In this document: piece after piece, positions 8,341 to 17,600 of the stretch
How the letters are laid out: every line of letters begins with the position of its first letter
Numbering within the stretch: the stretch's first letter is position 1
Source: Pseudolabrys sp035718275
GTDB taxonomy: Bacteria > Pseudomonadota > Alphaproteobacteria > Rhizobiales > Xanthobacteraceae
DNA length: 64,000 nt
Direction: 5' to 3'
Assembly (NCBI GenBank): GCA_035718275.1
Contig: DASTHI010000031.1
Span: 1-64,000 of the forward strand
The notes under the pieces: model-generated
Seen by the model: the letters and a program-made list of their open reading frames with translations, nothing else
Told to the model about the DNA's origin: nothing
Databases searched by the model: none
Made by a program: the position numbers and the translations under genes

Positions 8341-9564
8341 ATGACTTCATCGAACAGCTTCGCCGCGCCGCAATTGATCGATTCGCCGGCCGCGTGGCTA
8401 CGCCTCTCCATCGCTGTGGCAATTTCCACCCTCGGTGGCGTCGGCATGTGGTCATTCATGGTCGCCCTGCCAGCCATCCAGGCCGAATTCGGCGCCACGC
8501 GCGCCGGTGCCTCGCTGCCATTCACCATGGTCATGCTCGGCTTTGCCGGGGGCGGCGTCCTGATGGGCCGCCTCGCCGACCGCTTCGGCGTGGCCGTTCC
8601 ACTCATCATCGGGACCTCGGCATTGACGGCGGGTTATCTCGCCGTGGGCTGGTCTTCCAGTCTCTGGCTGGTGGCGCTTGCCCATGGACTCATCGGAATT
8701 GGCTGCTCGGCAAGTTTCGGGCCGCTGATGACAGACATTTCGCATTGGTTTCTGCGGCGCCGCGGCATCGCTGTCGCTCTCGCTGCCGTGGGGAACTACG
8801 CGGCCGGCGCAATCTGGCCGCCGGTCGTCCAGCATTTCATCTCCACGTCCGGCTGGCGCGCGACCCATATCGGCATCGGCCTATTCTGCCTTGTCACGAT
8901 AATGCCCCTGCTGCTGGCGATGCGTGGACGGATCAAAGAGCATAGTGAGTCGGATGGCGCCGCCGCGCGTCGCCTCGCCGAAGCGCCGTTTTCTCCTACA
9001 GCGCTGCAAGTGCTCCTATGCATTGCGGGGGTTGCCTGCTGTGTCGCAATGTCGATGCCGCAGGTGCACATCGTCGCGTACTGCGGTGATCTCGGCTATG
9101 GCGTCGCCCGAGGCGCTGAAATGCTTTCCATGATGCTCGGCTTTGGCATCATCAGCAGGATCGCTTCAGGTTTTATCGCCGATCGAATCGGTGGCGTAAG
9201 AACGCTTCTGCTCGGCTCGGTGCTGCAAGGTGTCGCCCTGTTTCTTTATCTCTGGTTTGACGGTCTCGTATCTCTTTACGTGATATCCGGCCTGTTCGGT
9301 CTGTTCCAGGGCGGAATCGTCCCGAGCTACGCCATCATTGTGCGTGAGTATTTCTCGCCGCGCGAGGCGGGCACGCGCCTAGGACTCATCCTCATGGCTA
9401 CGCTGCTCGGAATGGCGCTCGGTGGCTGGCTGTCGGGTCTGATTTTTGACCTCACCGGTTCCTACCGCGCCGCGTTCCTCAACGGACTTGCGTGGAACCT
9501 GTTGAATGTCTCCATCATGATGTGGGTGTTGCAACGCTCGCACGGACGCGCGGCCTTCGCATGA
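8341..9564 (+). CDS. MFS transporter (monocarboxylate/OFA-like)
   Basis: A 407-residue inner-membrane protein with about 12 predicted helices. The loop motif GRLADRFGVAVPL follows helix 2, and RIASGFIADRIGGVRTLLLG is its second-half counterpart. The pattern SASFGPLMTDISHWFLRRRGIAVAL resembles oxalate/formate or monocarboxylate-type MFS carriers, so an organic acid is a plausible substrate, by inference. The ATG at 8341 begins the membrane domain; an upstream in-frame extension to 8206 is hydrophilic and overlaps the divergent gene's start. No strong ribosome binding site is visible. The divergent arrangement with an acyl-CoA dehydrogenase suggests a shared control region at 8207-8340. Confidence 0.83.
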   Translation: MTSSNSFAAPQLIDSPAAWLRLSIAVAISTLGGVGMWSFMVALPAIQAEFGATRAGASLPFTMVMLGFAGGGVLMGRLADRFGVAVPLIIGTSALTAGYLAVGWSSSLWLVALAHGLIGIGCSASFGPLMTDISHWFLRRRGIAVALAAVGNYAAGAIWPPVVQHFISTSGWRATHIGIGLFCLVTIMPLLLAMRGRIKEHSESDGAAARRLAEAPFSPTALQVLLCIAGVACCVAMSMPQVHIVAYCGDLGYGVARGAEMLSMMLGFGIISRIASGFIADRIGGVRTLLLGSVLQGVALFLYLWFDGLVSLYVISGLFGLFQGGIVPSYAIIVREYFSPREAGTRLGLILMATLLGMALGGWLSGLIFDLTGSYRAAFLNGLAWNLLNVSIMMWVLQRSHGRAAFA

Positions 9565-9937
9565 GATGACTCGGCACGCCCTGTCTTATTAAGGTTTCAG
9601 CGCGGCGCCGTAATCTAGCAAACGGGGACCTGCTTTTCACGGTCGCGGAATGCGACGCCCCCGCGAATGGCGGATTGAGATGATCGTGCGCGCGGAAAAT
9701 CGGGAGACGGTGGTTAAGCCCGAAAGCGCACATCCCGTTTCGGCATGGGATTCGCGTGATCGTCGAGCAACGACGGGGCGAGAGCGGAACAGCCGCTGGA
9801 AAACGACTGCGAAGGGCTAATCCCTTTTCGTCATCAACCAGAACGATCTTGTTAGGCGTAACTTCGAGGATGGTTTTTCTGTATCGCAATCGATTTGGTG
9901 CCCGCGGGCCAAGTTGCTCGCTCTAACTATTGGGGTA
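9565..9937. other. Gap without a convincing gene
   Basis: The 373 bases between the MFS gene and mazF contain short open frames on both strands, but none shows a recognisable domain, good ribosome binding site or neighbour-like codon use. I see no RNA gene or clear terminator. A decayed gene is possible but cannot be shown from sequence alone. Confidence 0.4.
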
Positions 9938-10330
9938 CTATGGATCTGGCAGAAGCGTCCGGAGTCTCCCCAGAACTTCGGCAACAACTTTTGCCGGCGC
10001 AGTTGCACCGAAGGCTGCGCGCCTTGCAGACCAATCCAGGCTCTTGACATGGTCAGAAAGAATTACGCCACCGCCCATTTTGACGTTGTCGGGGACGGGG
10101 ACCTCAAAGGGGTAGCCCTTAGCCTGGTTGGTCATCGCACAGCACACGCACAAACGTGTCACTTGATTGTATCGCCGCGGCGATAAAACAAGAGCAGGTC
10201 GGCGTCCGGCCTGCTCTCTTCCTGCTTGTGGATCGTGGTCGATGTAGATGAAGTCGCCGGAGTCGGGACAGTATGGTTCGTTACTAGAGGACTTCGTTCC
10301 CGACCGGACTGAATGCGAAAGTTTCGCCAT
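9938..10330 (-). CDS. mazF: MazF/PemK-type endoribonuclease toxin
   Basis: A protein of the MazF family, expected to cleave mRNA at short specific sequences until bound by its antitoxin. The N-terminal signature PDSGDFIYIDHDPQAG followed by RRPALVLSPRRYN, and the later PFEVPVP and GGVILSDHVKSLDW blocks, match MazF in order. The only in-frame ATG is at 10330, which puts 16 codons inside the mazE gene (a 47-base overlap) and gives 130 residues, slightly longer than usual; no GTG or TTG lies between that ATG and the conserved fold. Initiation by coupling at a rare start nearer the fold (about 10280) cannot be excluded. All residues expected for the fold seem intact. Confidence 0.86.
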   Translation of the reverse strand: MAKLSHSVRSGTKSSSNEPYCPDSGDFIYIDHDPQAGREQAGRRPALVLSPRRYNQVTRLCVCCAMTNQAKGYPFEVPVPDNVKMGGGVILSDHVKSLDWSARRAAFGATAPAKVVAEVLGRLRTLLPDP

Positions 10331-10526
10331 GCACGTTCTCGGATGTCACGCCAGCCAAAAGCTCGTCCAGCGTGTATACCGGGGTTTCTACCGGCGTCAC
10401 GACCAACCTGCCGTCCAATACCGATATATCCGCAGCCTTGCCGGGATGCGCCTGGATCTCCTTGGCGAAAGCCCGAGGTATGCGGAGAGCCACGCTGTGG
10501 CCCCACTTTGCAAATGTCACTATCAT
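10284..10526 (-). CDS. mazE: MazE-type antitoxin (AbrB/SpoVT fold)
   Basis: An 80-residue protein with the MazE swapped-hairpin DNA-binding signature at the N-terminus (VTFAKWGHSVALRIPRAFA) and an acidic, probably disordered C-terminus that would wrap MazF. It neutralises the toxin and represses its own operon in the characterised family. The ATG at 10526 is preceded by GGAGG eight bases away. It precedes and overlaps mazF, the usual antitoxin-first order. A 13-base palindrome about 45 bases before the start is a candidate operator. Confidence 0.87.
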   Translation of the reverse strand: MIVTFAKWGHSVALRIPRAFAKEIQAHPGKAADISVLDGRLVVTPVETPVYTLDELLAGVTSENVHGETFAFSPVGNEVL

Positions 10527-10569
10527 TACGAGACCCTCCCATCGGGTCGCATGTATCTACAACGAAGAT

Positions 10570-10582
10570 ACCCAAATTGGGT
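10570..10582. promoter_or_regulatory. Palindrome upstream of mazE, candidate operator
   Basis: ACCCAA-A-TTGGGT is a perfect palindrome with six-base arms, located 44-56 bases before the mazE start on the minus strand. MazE-MazF complexes usually bind palindromes over their own promoter. The palindrome is seen; its function is inferred. Confidence 0.42.
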
Positions 10583-10623
10583 TGCGTTTCAAGGCGGGAA
10601 GATAAAAAGCATCCCTTTGGAAA

Positions 10624-10657
10624 TTAACATTTTTTAACCATTTTTGGTCAGCTGACC
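10624..10657. promoter_or_regulatory. AT-rich TTAAC repeats next to a 12-bp palindrome
   Basis: Two TTAAC motifs at 10624 and 10634 (the second reading TTAACCAT) are followed by the perfect palindrome GGTCAGCTGACC at 10646-10657. The region lies between mazE and the membrane-protein gene ending at 10729. TTAACCAT is a CtrA half-site in Rhizobiales, but the six-base spacing between the TTAA motifs is not canonical. Confidence 0.25.
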
Positions 10658-10728
10658 TTCGAAAAATTCGACCCCTAAATGTCTTCATCACCACCCTCTG
10701 AGGGTTGAAGCTCCCCCTCTGCCTGTTC

Positions 10729-11580
10729 TCAGGTCCTGGAGAAGGGCCGGCTCCAATCCCAGAGAGGATGCATTTCTCCGCGCCGGTCTCGTATCAGCCC
10801 GCCGGCGCAAGCCGCGTACCAGGCGGCGATGGCTCCCAGAAGAGCTGCGGCGCCGACCATGAATCCAAGGATGACGGCGCTACGGCGCGCCCGCGAGATG
10901 TTTTCTTTGGCCTGCGCGATGACGGTATCCACGCGCTTTTCAGCATCGGCTCCCGAAAGTCCCGTCACTTCGGTCACCAGGCGTACGAGGTACGTGCGAT
11001 CGTCCGGCTGCATTCCGCGATGGCTCGATGCGGTGAGGAGTATCCGCGCCGCTTCGGCGCGCGTGTACGTGATATTCCCCTGTTGGGCCTGTGGCCGGCG
11101 ATCGCTCCGGAACAGCCGGTCGAGATCATATGCAATGATGTTCTCGCCTGCGACGGACGTCGATGCGGTGGATGCCGACGGTGCGGCAACTCTTTGCAAT
11201 GACTGCACTGCTGCGAGGGCCATAACTCCAGTTAGCAGGGTGGCCAACGCCCAGACCAGAAGTCCATGCATGCCGTCGCGGAACTCGGCGTCAGCCGCTG
11301 TCATCGGCGAGCGCAAGCGAGCGGCGACGAACGCTCCAAAGCCGTAAGACACGAGCGCAAGCAGCAGAAGATACAGACCAGAGAGGAAGATCAAGGCAAC
11401 CGATGCGTCGCGCCAGGTCGGCGCGGTCGAAGACACCGAGAGCCCGATTGCCGCAGCGAATGAGTGCAGCACGAAAGCGAGAGCCGAGGCCGCAATCGCA
11501 CCTGCAATGATGGCACTCCATTGGATATCGGTCGCGGTCGTCTCACCTGCGACTACCGGCGCGACCCTTGCCGTTGCCAC
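10729..11580 (-). CDS. Conserved membrane protein, function unknown
   Basis: A 283-residue protein beginning at a GTG (11580) preceded by AGGGAG seven bases away; the longer open frame above it is not membrane-like. It has four apparent transmembrane segments: IIAGAIAASALAFVLHSFA, a second at LIFLSGLYLLLLALVSYGF, a third at GLLVWALATLLTGVMALA, and one near the C-terminus (ILGFMVGAAALLGAIAAWY). A soluble loop of roughly 100 residues containing a helix with KRVDTVIAQAKENISRARR lies between the third and fourth. The layout resembles membrane proteins often labelled PhnA-like in Bradyrhizobium, a name without functional support. It begins 11 bases after a 24-residue membrane peptide gene, so the two are probably cotranscribed. 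Confidence 0.72.
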   Translation of the reverse strand: MATARVAPVVAGETTATDIQWSAIIAGAIAASALAFVLHSFAAAIGLSVSSTAPTWRDASVALIFLSGLYLLLLALVSYGFGAFVAARLRSPMTAADAEFRDGMHGLLVWALATLLTGVMALAAVQSLQRVAAPSASTASTSVAGENIIAYDLDRLFRSDRRPQAQQGNITYTRAEAARILLTASSHRGMQPDDRTYLVRLVTEVTGLSGADAEKRVDTVIAQAKENISRARRSAVILGFMVGAAALLGAIAAWYAACAGGLIRDRRGEMHPLWDWSRPFSRT

Positions 11581-11591
11581 GATCGAACTCC

Positions 11592-11666
11592 CTATCTCAG
11601 GCCGAGAAACGAGAGGATCGCCATGATCACGACGATCAATCCAACGAGATAAATGAGACCGTTCAT
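11592..11666 (-). CDS. 24-residue small membrane protein
   Basis: The reading frame encodes MNGLIYLVGLIVVIMAIL plus six residues ending in LGLR, a single transmembrane helix with a basic end. It starts at 11666 behind a strong AGGAG placed seven bases upstream and ends 11 bases before the GTG of the membrane protein gene. The longer frame to 11834 has no membrane character or ribosome binding site. Very short one-helix proteins of this look recur in Rhizobiales genomes, from memory. Function is unknown; a regulatory partner of the downstream membrane protein is one possibility. Confidence 0.68.
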   Translation of the reverse strand: MNGLIYLVGLIVVIMAILSFLGLR

Positions 11667-11980
11667 ACCGAGACTCCTGAAGCCCGCTGCACTTGGCTGA
11701 CAAACAACGGAACGCCCCTGCGATTGTTCCGCGCAACGCCGCGATTCGGCCGATCTCCGCAACACGCTGTAATCGCGTCGGCATCCGCACCATTGGGCGC
11801 GAACCAGCAACGTCGGATGCCCGACAGCCGTCAAACGGCATGATCACGTCGGAGCACCGCCACGGCAAGAAAAGACCCTCGATCGCTTCCGTCACTACCT
11901 ATGCTCGGTAGCAGAATCGGCGTCGAAGGTCTGGCGCTCGGACGGCTCGTGGTCCTTTGCTTTCGTTCGCTCCCTGCTGA
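11667..11980. other. Gap without a recognised gene
   Basis: These 314 bases lie downstream of the large acyl-CoA dehydrogenase and upstream of the 24-residue membrane peptide, both minus strand. They must hold the promoter for the peptide and its neighbour unless transcription reads through. I see no clear terminator hairpin with a T-run and no RNA gene. Confidence 0.4.
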
Positions 11981-13774
11981 TCAGAATGCTGCTTCGGGCA
12001 GGTCCATGGTCGAAGCCGCGCCCGACTGTATCCGTGCGAGTCGAGTGGCCGTTTCAGGGAGCATGCGGTCCATAAAAAAACGCGCCGTGATGAGTTTCGC
12101 ATTAAGTCGATCAGCCGCACCATTCGCCTTCGGCAGCTTGGCGAGGACCGCCTCGACGATCCGGCACCACATGTAACCAAGCGCTACAAGGCCGAACAGA
12201 TGCATATAGTCATATGATCCGGCACCGGCATTGTCAGGCTTTGTCATCGCATTCTGCATGAACCACATCGAAGCCTGCTCCAGATGTGCGAGCGATTGCC
12301 CGAGCGGCTTGAGATAGACATTCATCTCGTCGTTGTTCGTGCGCTCTTTCAGATAAGTCTGTACCTCGTTGAAGAAAGCCATAATCGCCCGCCCGCCATT
12401 CTTGCCAAGTTTTCGGCCGACGAGATCGAGTGCCTGGATTCCGTTCGCGCCTTCGTAGATCTGCGCAATCCGCGCGTCGCGCACGAACTGCTCCATTCCG
12501 TGCTCGGCTATGTAACCGTGCCCGCCGAACACCTGCTGCGCCATTACGGCATTGGCAAATCCGCCGTCAGTGAGAACCCCTTTGATCACCGGCGTGAGGA
12601 GCCCCATGTGATCGTCCGCGCTCTGGCGCTCCTTTTCATCCTGGGAACGATGCGCGATGTCGCTTCTCAACGCAGTCCACATGACCAAAGCGCGGCCTGC
12701 TTCATTGAAGGCGCGGATGCTCATGAGGATGCGGCGGATGTCAGGATGCACGATGATAGGGTCGGCAGGTCTGTCAGGATATTTCGTTCCGGATATGGAT
12801 CTGCCCTGCAGCCGCTCCTTCGCATAGGCCGCAGCGTTCTGGTACGCGACTTCGGACAATGCGAGACCCTGAACACCGACACCCAGGCGGGCTTCGTTCA
12901 TCATCGTGAACATAGCATTGAGCCCGCGATTTTCCTCACCCATAAGCCAACCCGCAGCCGCGTCGTAGTTCATCACGCAGGTTGAGTTGCCGTGGATGCC
13001 CATCTTCTCTTCGATCGAGCCACAGGTGACTGCATTGCGAACGCCTGGCGATCCATCATCATTCACGAGGAATTTGGGAACGAGGAAGAGCGAGATGCCC
13101 TTCGTACCCGCGGGAGCGCCCTCGATTCGCGCCAAGACAAGATGAATGATGTTCTGCGAAAGGTCGTGTTCGCCGGCCGAAATAAAAATTTTCGTGCCGG
13201 TGATCCGGTAGCTTCCGTCCGGCTGCTTGACGGCTTTCGACCGAAGCAGCCCGAGGTCGGTGCCGCAATGCGGCTCGGTCAGGTTCATGGTGCCGGTCCA
13301 GACGCCCTCGACCATCTTCGGCAGGTATTTCGACTTGAGCTCGTCGGATCCGTGCGCGAGCAATGCGGCGATCGCGCCCTGCGTCAGCCCCGGATACATG
13401 GCGAATGCCATGTTGGCGGAGCAAAAAAATTCGTTCACCACCTCGGTCAAGGTTGCGGGCAGCCCCTGACCGCCGTATTCCGGCGGCGCGGAGATGCCGA
13501 TCCATCCACCATCGATGATCTTCTGATACGCCTCTTTGAATCCTGCCGGCGTGCTTACGCTTCCGTCGGAAGCGCGCTTGCATCCCTCCTTGTCGCCCAC
13601 CCGGTTGAGCGGCAACAGAACTTCCTCGCTGAATTTGGCGGCTTCGCGCAGGATGGCCTCGACGACATCGGAAGAAGCGTCCGAAAAGCCCGGCAGATTG
13701 CCGTGACGGTCGAGATGGAAGACGTCGTTCAGCAGGAACAGCGTATCGTCCACTGGCGCCTTGTAGATCGGCAT
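11981..13774 (-). CDS. Acyl-CoA dehydrogenase, about 600-residue DmdC/FadE-like class
   Basis: A 597-residue acyl-CoA dehydrogenase with the extended C-terminal domain of the class that includes 3-methylmercaptopropionyl-CoA dehydrogenase. Visible parts are the start MPIYKAPVDDTLFLLNDVF typical of the class, the MNLTEPHCGTDLGLLRSKA flavin-binding block, VFGGHGYIAEHGMEQFVRDAR, and IYEGANGIQALDL, whose glutamate is the likely catalytic base. The C-terminal ~130 residues form a helical domain ending with the DLPEAAF tail. The substrate cannot be named: medium/long-chain acyl-CoA or methylthiopropionyl-CoA are both possible. A MerR-type regulator lies 145 bases upstream on the same strand and may control it. 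Confidence 0.9.
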   Translation of the reverse strand: MPIYKAPVDDTLFLLNDVFHLDRHGNLPGFSDASSDVVEAILREAAKFSEEVLLPLNRVGDKEGCKRASDGSVSTPAGFKEAYQKIIDGGWIGISAPPEYGGQGLPATLTEVVNEFFCSANMAFAMYPGLTQGAIAALLAHGSDELKSKYLPKMVEGVWTGTMNLTEPHCGTDLGLLRSKAVKQPDGSYRITGTKIFISAGEHDLSQNIIHLVLARIEGAPAGTKGISLFLVPKFLVNDDGSPGVRNAVTCGSIEEKMGIHGNSTCVMNYDAAAGWLMGEENRGLNAMFTMMNEARLGVGVQGLALSEVAYQNAAAYAKERLQGRSISGTKYPDRPADPIIVHPDIRRILMSIRAFNEAGRALVMWTALRSDIAHRSQDEKERQSADDHMGLLTPVIKGVLTDGGFANAVMAQQVFGGHGYIAEHGMEQFVRDARIAQIYEGANGIQALDLVGRKLGKNGGRAIMAFFNEVQTYLKERTNNDEMNVYLKPLGQSLAHLEQASMWFMQNAMTKPDNAGAGSYDYMHLFGLVALGYMWCRIVEAVLAKLPKANGAADRLNAKLITARFFMDRMLPETATRLARIQSGAASTMDLPEAAF

Positions 13775-13919
13775 CGTCGTCTCCCCGGCAGCACGCCGTA
13801 TCAGCAGGTAATGAAACGAACTTATCGCGATGGCCTCAGCGACTAGTCCGACCGTCGGCTGATATTATGGCCGAGGCGGTTTACGCCTGTATTAAGGGGT
13901 TCGATGGTGGAAGCGGTAG

Positions 13920-14381
13920 TTAGCGGGTCCGCGATCGGGACAAGCCCGCGTGCTCCTTCTCGGGCGAGCCAGCGAGTTCGGAACAAATCTGGCGTAATTC
14001 CGCAAGAGCGGCATCGATCTCGGCCTGCTGACGCTCCAGCAGACTGATTTGCTCCATGCATTTCTTCAGGCTGACCGGAAAGGCTCCCGGCACGCCACGG
14101 GCTCGGGCGCGAAGCACGTCGCGGATTTCAGCGAGGGTAAAACCGAGCCGCTTACCCCTGAGTATGAACGCGAGCGTGTGGCGATCTTCCTGGTCGAAAA
14201 GCTGGCCGCGACCCGATCGTCCTGAGGGCAATAGGCCCTTGGCCTGATAGAAACGCACGGCGCGCACGGTGATGCCCGCGTCCCGGGCGAGTTCCGCGAT
14301 GGTCAGACCCTCGGACACCGGTACCGTTTGCGGACTATCGGTGAGATCGGCGCAATCACGGTTGCGCGATTCCCTGTCCAT
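13920..14381 (-). CDS. MerR family transcriptional regulator
   Basis: A 153-residue regulator. The winged helix-turn-helix spans LTIAELARDAGITVRAVRFYQAKGLL and RHTLAFILRGKRLGFTLAEIRDVL, typical of MerR proteins, followed by a coiled-coil helix (MEQISLLERQQAEIDAALAEL). No metal-binding cysteine pair is visible at the C-terminus, so a metal or thiol sensor role is unlikely; the profile better fits LiuR-like regulators of acyl-CoA metabolism. Its position before the large acyl-CoA dehydrogenase on the same strand supports that, as inference. The ATG at 14381 is preferred over 14453 because family members begin shortly before the helix-turn-helix. Confidence 0.85.
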   Translation of the reverse strand: MDRESRNRDCADLTDSPQTVPVSEGLTIAELARDAGITVRAVRFYQAKGLLPSGRSGRGQLFDQEDRHTLAFILRGKRLGFTLAEIRDVLRARARGVPGAFPVSLKKCMEQISLLERQQAEIDAALAELRQICSELAGSPEKEHAGLSRSRTR

Positions 14382-14554
14382 GTGTGCCCCACCACCGCTT
14401 CCGGATCGATTCGCGGCGCAATCTAGTCGGGGGCTTCGCCGAAGCGGTAGCATTCAGGTGTTCCGGGCAAAAATCTTTCAGCGCCTGAAATAGGCCCGTC
14501 ACACCGACCTATGTTCCTGCGGCATCCGGCGAAATCGCTGCGTGGTGGGAAACG

Positions 14555-14569
14555 TTAACCACTTATTTA
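14555..14569 (+). promoter_or_regulatory. CtrA-like site TTAA-N7-TTTA
   Basis: TTAA-CCACTTA-TTTA differs by one base from the CtrA consensus TTAA-N7-TTAA. It lies about 125 bases before the PodJ-like gene in a region shared with the divergent merR gene. Polarity genes are often cell-cycle controlled in alphaproteobacteria, so the site is plausible, but a single degenerate match is weak evidence. Confidence 0.3.
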
Positions 14570-14692
14570 CTGCAAACGGCAAAAAGTCGGGCGGGTCGAC
14601 GGGGGACTGGCCCCGGATCAACCCGCCCTTAACGCGTGCCGGTTCCGCGAGAGTCGATCCGATGGCGGCTCCACCCGGGCGTGGATGCGAGG

Positions 14693-17600
14693 ATGAGACT
14701 TGGCCTTCCTTCGAGCGACAGGGAGATTCGGCCGGATGCGCACGAAGTTGCGCAAAGAGCCGTGCCCCAGGCGGGCCTGCCGGTCGAAGACTGGCCGAAC
14801 ACGATGATCATGCAAAAAGGCATTGCCGCCACAAGACAACAGGCGCCGGCCCGCACCGGAAACCTTCACGGCGGCGACTTTCCCGACCTGCAGGCGCGGC
14901 TCGAACAACTTGCCTGGCGCATCGAACAGATCGCGCGTGCGGCGCCGACGACTTTCGCGCCCGAGCCAGAATACCCGGGAACTGATCACCTTTCGCAATC
15001 GATCCGTCGTCTCGAGCAGCGCCTTCAGGAAGTAGCGGCACGCTTACCGGATCGATGGACAACGCTTGCGCGTGCTGTTCCCGATTTTGATCGCGCCGCC
15101 GCCGAATTCAGCGAGCCGAGACGCGCCCTCGATGACGAGGACGTGTTGGCGCAAGCTTCAGCAGCTTTTGCGCCAGACCCGCCGAATCAATCCACACAAG
15201 ATATCGCAGCGGTGCTCGATTGTGATGCCATGCTTGCTCCCGATACCGCGAGGCCAGGCACTCGCTCGATCGAGGACGAGATCGGCATGTTGCGGAACGA
15301 GCTTGGGGATATCGCTTACACGTTGAAGGAAGCCCTCCCGCGTCACCTCGTCGAGGCCATCGAGTCGCGGCTGGCAAATGTTGTTCAGCAAATGGTGCAA
15401 ACCGGCCACAGTGGCAGCGACCGCGGCCCACTCGGCGCTGTTGAGAAATCGATCACGGAGATTCACGAGACCGTCCGCAAATTGATGCCGGCTGAAAAAC
15501 TGGCGGGCTACAACGAGGCGATCACGGCGCTGTCGCAGAAAATCGATCTCATCCTCGCCGAGAGAGATCCGGCGACAATGCATCAGCTCGAGCGCTCGAT
15601 CGCAGCACTGCGGGAGATCTCTTCGCGCGTCGCGACCAATGACACGGTAGGCCAAATTTCAAACCGGATTCAGATGCTCGCCGACAGGATCGATCATCTT
15701 GCGATCGGCAGCGGTTCAAATGATATTCTCGCCAACCTGCAAGACCGGATCGAAGCGCTCACCAAAACTCTTTCCGAACGAAGTAGCCTGGAGACCGCAG
15801 TACCGCAACGCCTGGAAGCGGTAGCGCAAAGTCTTGCCGATAGCATCGGCCTGCTGCAGAACTTCCGCCCGGATGAGGCCATTGCGCAGCATCTGGAGGA
15901 CCGTATCGGCAAGTTGATCGAGCGGCTGGATGCGTCCGGCGCCCGCCTCGACCAGCTGCAATCGATCGAGCGGGGACTCACTGATCTTCTGGCGCATATG
16001 GAAGGTCTGAGCTCGAGCGGCGACACGGCATCCATCCGCGCCGAGGCCGCCACGATCGAATCGGTAAAGCAGGAAGTATCGCTTTCGCGGACGGCGCTGG
16101 AATCGCTGCACACCAGGCTGGGCGACCTGTCTGATCGCCTCGCTTCAATCGAGAGAGAGTTTCGGGGCGACTGGTGGAGATTTGCGGGCCGCGGAAACGA
16201 ATTCCGCTCGCGCACCGGCCGGGAGCAAACGGACCAGGCGCCGCCTGCCTCTCAAGGGCTGCGGATATCAATCCCGACTTCATATGGCATGCGGGGCGGC
16301 GATGACCCTCGGTCGAGTGATGACCACCCGCTTGAGCCTGGCTCCGGGCGCCCGGGCGGAGCGGGCGCATTAGCCGGAGGTTCGAACGCTTCTCTCGAAT
16401 CTGCTCGATCAAAACCAACGTCTGCCGGCAAGGCGGATTTCATCGCGGCGGCAAGACGTGCCGCGCAGGCGGCAGGCCACGACGGTCGCGATCGAAAGCC
16501 TCGCTCGGAATCCTGGCATCCGGACGCAGAGAACGTAACGCCGCCTTCACGAATGATGAGGCGCGTCAAAGGCCTCGTGATTGCGGCAAGCGCTGCAGTT
16601 ATCGGCGTCGGGGTCATCCATTATGGCGGGGGCATGTTCGACTTCGGCGTTTTCGAATCGAGAAACGGCGGAGCGGCGAACGAGCAGGTCGAGCTTGGTG
16701 CGCCCGAGAAGGATCCCGAGAGCGTGGTCGCCGTTCCAAGTGCACAACCGTCAGTCGCCGTTACACCCAAGACTGACCCCAAGGACGTCAGCGAGAGCGT
16801 CGACACTGCACTTCTTGCTCCACCGATGCTGCCCAACCTTACGCCCGCCCCGCCACTGGCGAGCGTTCCGATGAGCGGCGACGTATCGCTCCAAGGAAAA
16901 AGCAACAGTTCTCGGAACACCCCTTCGATCTTGTCGGCGCCCGCGATGAATACGCCGGGCGTGGTGGCTCCGCCGCCAGGCGAAGTGACGGGGTCCGTGA
17001 CCGCACTATCCCGCAAGAACGCAAAACCGGACGCGCAGCCGCCGCAAACCCCAGCTGAACGGCTTCCTACCACTCAAGCGCCAAGTGAACGGCTTCCCGC
17101 CACCATTGGAAGTCAGCGGCTGCGCAGTGCGGCGCTATCCGGCGATCCGGCTGCGGCTTACGAAATCGCGATGCGCTTTGTCGAAGGTCGCGGGGTCCCA
17201 CTCAATCTCGAGGAGGCAGCTCGCTGGTTCGAGCGTGCGGCAAGCAAAGGCATCACTCCGGCCCAGTTTCGCTACGCAAGCATGCTTGAAAAAGGGCAAG
17301 GCGTGAAAAAGGACCTAGCAGCGGCCCAGCGCCTCTACATCGCCGCGGCTAACAAGGGCCACGCCAAAGCCATGCACAACTTAGCGGTCTTGTATGCAGA
17401 AGGAGCGGAAGGCAGGCCGGATTATGCAACCGCGGCAGAATGGTTCCGCAAGGCCGCGCAGCATGGGGTAGCGGACAGCCAATATAATCTTGGCGTCCTC
17501 GCGGCACGGGGTCTTGGGACGGAGAAGAATCTCATCGAAGCCTACAAATGGTTCGCTCTCGCCGCAGCCCAGGGCGATCGGGAAGCGATTCGGAAGCGCG

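Noticed and set aside
9515..9889. 124-codon minus-strand frame downstream of mazF
   Set aside because: It overlaps the end of the MFS gene, shows no domain or ribosome binding site, and its residue composition is shadow-like. A decayed gene cannot be excluded.
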